Below the pieces are notes generated by a model. It did not search any database and was not told the origin of the DNA. It saw only the letters and a list, made by a program, of their open reading frames with translations. Below, piece after piece: positions 63,462 through 64,000 of a stretch of DNA of 64,000 bases (its first letter is position 1; every line of letters starts with the position of its first letter). Source of the stretch: Butyricimonas paravirosa (lineage in GTDB: Bacteria; Bacteroidota; Bacteroidia; Bacteroidales; Marinifilaceae); NCBI RefSeq assembly GCF_032878955.1, contig NZ_CP043839.1, positions 558,001 to 622,000 on the forward strand, given 5' to 3'. The position numbers and the translations under genes were made by a program.

Positions 63462-64000
63462 TTATTTATTCATTTCCGCATCGAACTTCGCCAAAATAGC
63501 TTTCATCATTTTGAATTTCTCGACACATTTAGGAAAATCCTGGTATAAACTCTCAAATCTTTCCTCGCTATAAGCATATACGGCAGCAATATACCCGGCA
63601 ACATCAATATATTCCGTCGGATACCTCCGAACCAGTCGATCCTCAGAATACACCCCGTCCCATATCCATTCCAAAAAACCAAGTTCTCGATAGTCCACGT
63701 CATACCCTAAAGAACCGGCCGGCTTTCCTTCAAGATCCGCATACCTGCTCTCCCCATGCCAAGTCCATGTCCCTGTTCGCAACGACACGTTACAAAATTC
63801 CTTTACCTCATCAGCATACCGCACCTGAATTTCGTCAGTAATCTCCTCCGCCAAAATTCTTCCGACCCACATATTCTGCTCGTCTTCAGTCATCTTCAAT
63901 ATATCCGACAAATGCCCGACAACAGTTCCTATCATATTTTTATGTGCATACTCTTGGGTTTTATAAGCTTTAACACCCTGCACCGAGGACCAGCCCCGGT
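63462..64000 (-). CDS. Partial metalloprotease-like lipoprotein (5' part outside window)
   Basis: At least 173 residues; the reading frame stays open past the window edge, so the GTG at 63983 is not a confident start. The visible C-terminal part resembles the product of 45203-46129 (MTEDEQNMWVGRILAEE vs MSEDELKWFGGEILA, and AGYIAAVYAYSEERFESLYQDF vs DYIAAIYAYWGEKERFYELYRDY). In this family the gene usually follows SusD, so a second SusCD pair probably lies to the right. It is the upstream neighbour of the intact protease and is separated from it by about 106 bp. Confidence 0.75.
   Translation of the reverse strand, partial: RGWSSVQGVKAYKTQEYAHKNMIGTVVGHLSDILKMTEDEQNMWVGRILAEEITDEIQVRYADEVKEFCNVSLRTGTWTWHGESRYADLEGKPAGSLGYDVDYRELGFLEWIWDGVYSEDRLVRRYPTEYIDVAGYIAAVYAYSEERFESLYQDFPKCVEKFKMMKAILAKFDAEMNK

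Overview
The window looks like chromosome of an anaerobic gut-type Bacteroidales bacterium. The evidence is the SusC/SusD pair with an ECF sigma/FecR switch, promoters of the TTTG-N19-TAnnTTTG type, lipoproteins with short lipoboxes, a TamL-like outer-membrane assembly lipoprotein, DUF4491 and DUF6146 proteins, and rubrerythrin. The DUF5117-type metalloproteases and protein-oriented SusCD locus fit the Odoribacteraceae (Butyricimonas/Odoribacter) best, but that placement is an impression and was not tested. No rRNA, tRNA, CRISPR array, intact insertion sequence or prophage was found.

Layout. 1-24.9 kb is mostly housekeeping and stress: glyA, a lipoprotein, an epimerase/acetyltransferase pair, a MATE exporter overlapping a lipoprotein peptide deformylase, a YtxH/holin-X envelope operon, a monooxygenase-nitroreductase fusion, an exported superoxide dismutase, an HD hydrolase, an alanine symporter, a DEAD-box helicase, a K+/H+ antiporter, rubrerythrin, RidA, a histidine kinase/response regulator/nucleotidyltransferase operon, a degenerate ferritin, TamL, an RNA methyltransferase and a small beta-barrel protein.

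24.9-33.8 kb is a methionine operon. A SAM-I-clan riboswitch is followed by a 35-codon leader ORF whose last nine codons include four Met codons and lie in a terminator-like hairpin. Then come the sulfide-dependent homocysteine synthesis genes (DUF39/COG1900, NIL-ferredoxin, UPF0280), metH, metF and an NhaC-family transporter that is probably a methionine transporter. Together they could make homocysteine, methylate it and sense the product.

33.8-45.2 kb mixes core genes (uvrB, recA, bcp, thioesterases, TSUP transporter, an S9 peptidase) with accessory DNA: a 253-bp MITE-like element, an orphan HigA, an unknown two-gene operon behind a strongly folded leader, and a complete HigBA module with a 28-bp palindromic operator. 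Two inverted copies of a fold-back repeat lie at 31.4 and 41.9 kb, and an AT-rich TTTTAGATT repeat family is scattered between genes.

45.2-64 kb, all on the minus strand, is a protein/peptide-utilisation locus. One transcription unit encodes a metalloprotease-like lipoprotein (cut by the window end), an intact HExxHxxGxxH DUF5117-type protease, a paralogue that has lost all three zinc histidines, a lipoprotein with a ThuA-like and a DsbD-alpha domain, a TlpA-like thioredoxin and an S9 peptidase. A second unit encodes ECF sigma, FecR, SusC with an STN domain, SusD and another copy of the metalloprotease-like lipoprotein. This suggests peptide capture and surface/periplasmic proteolysis under trans-envelope control, with part of the locus duplicated beyond the window edge.
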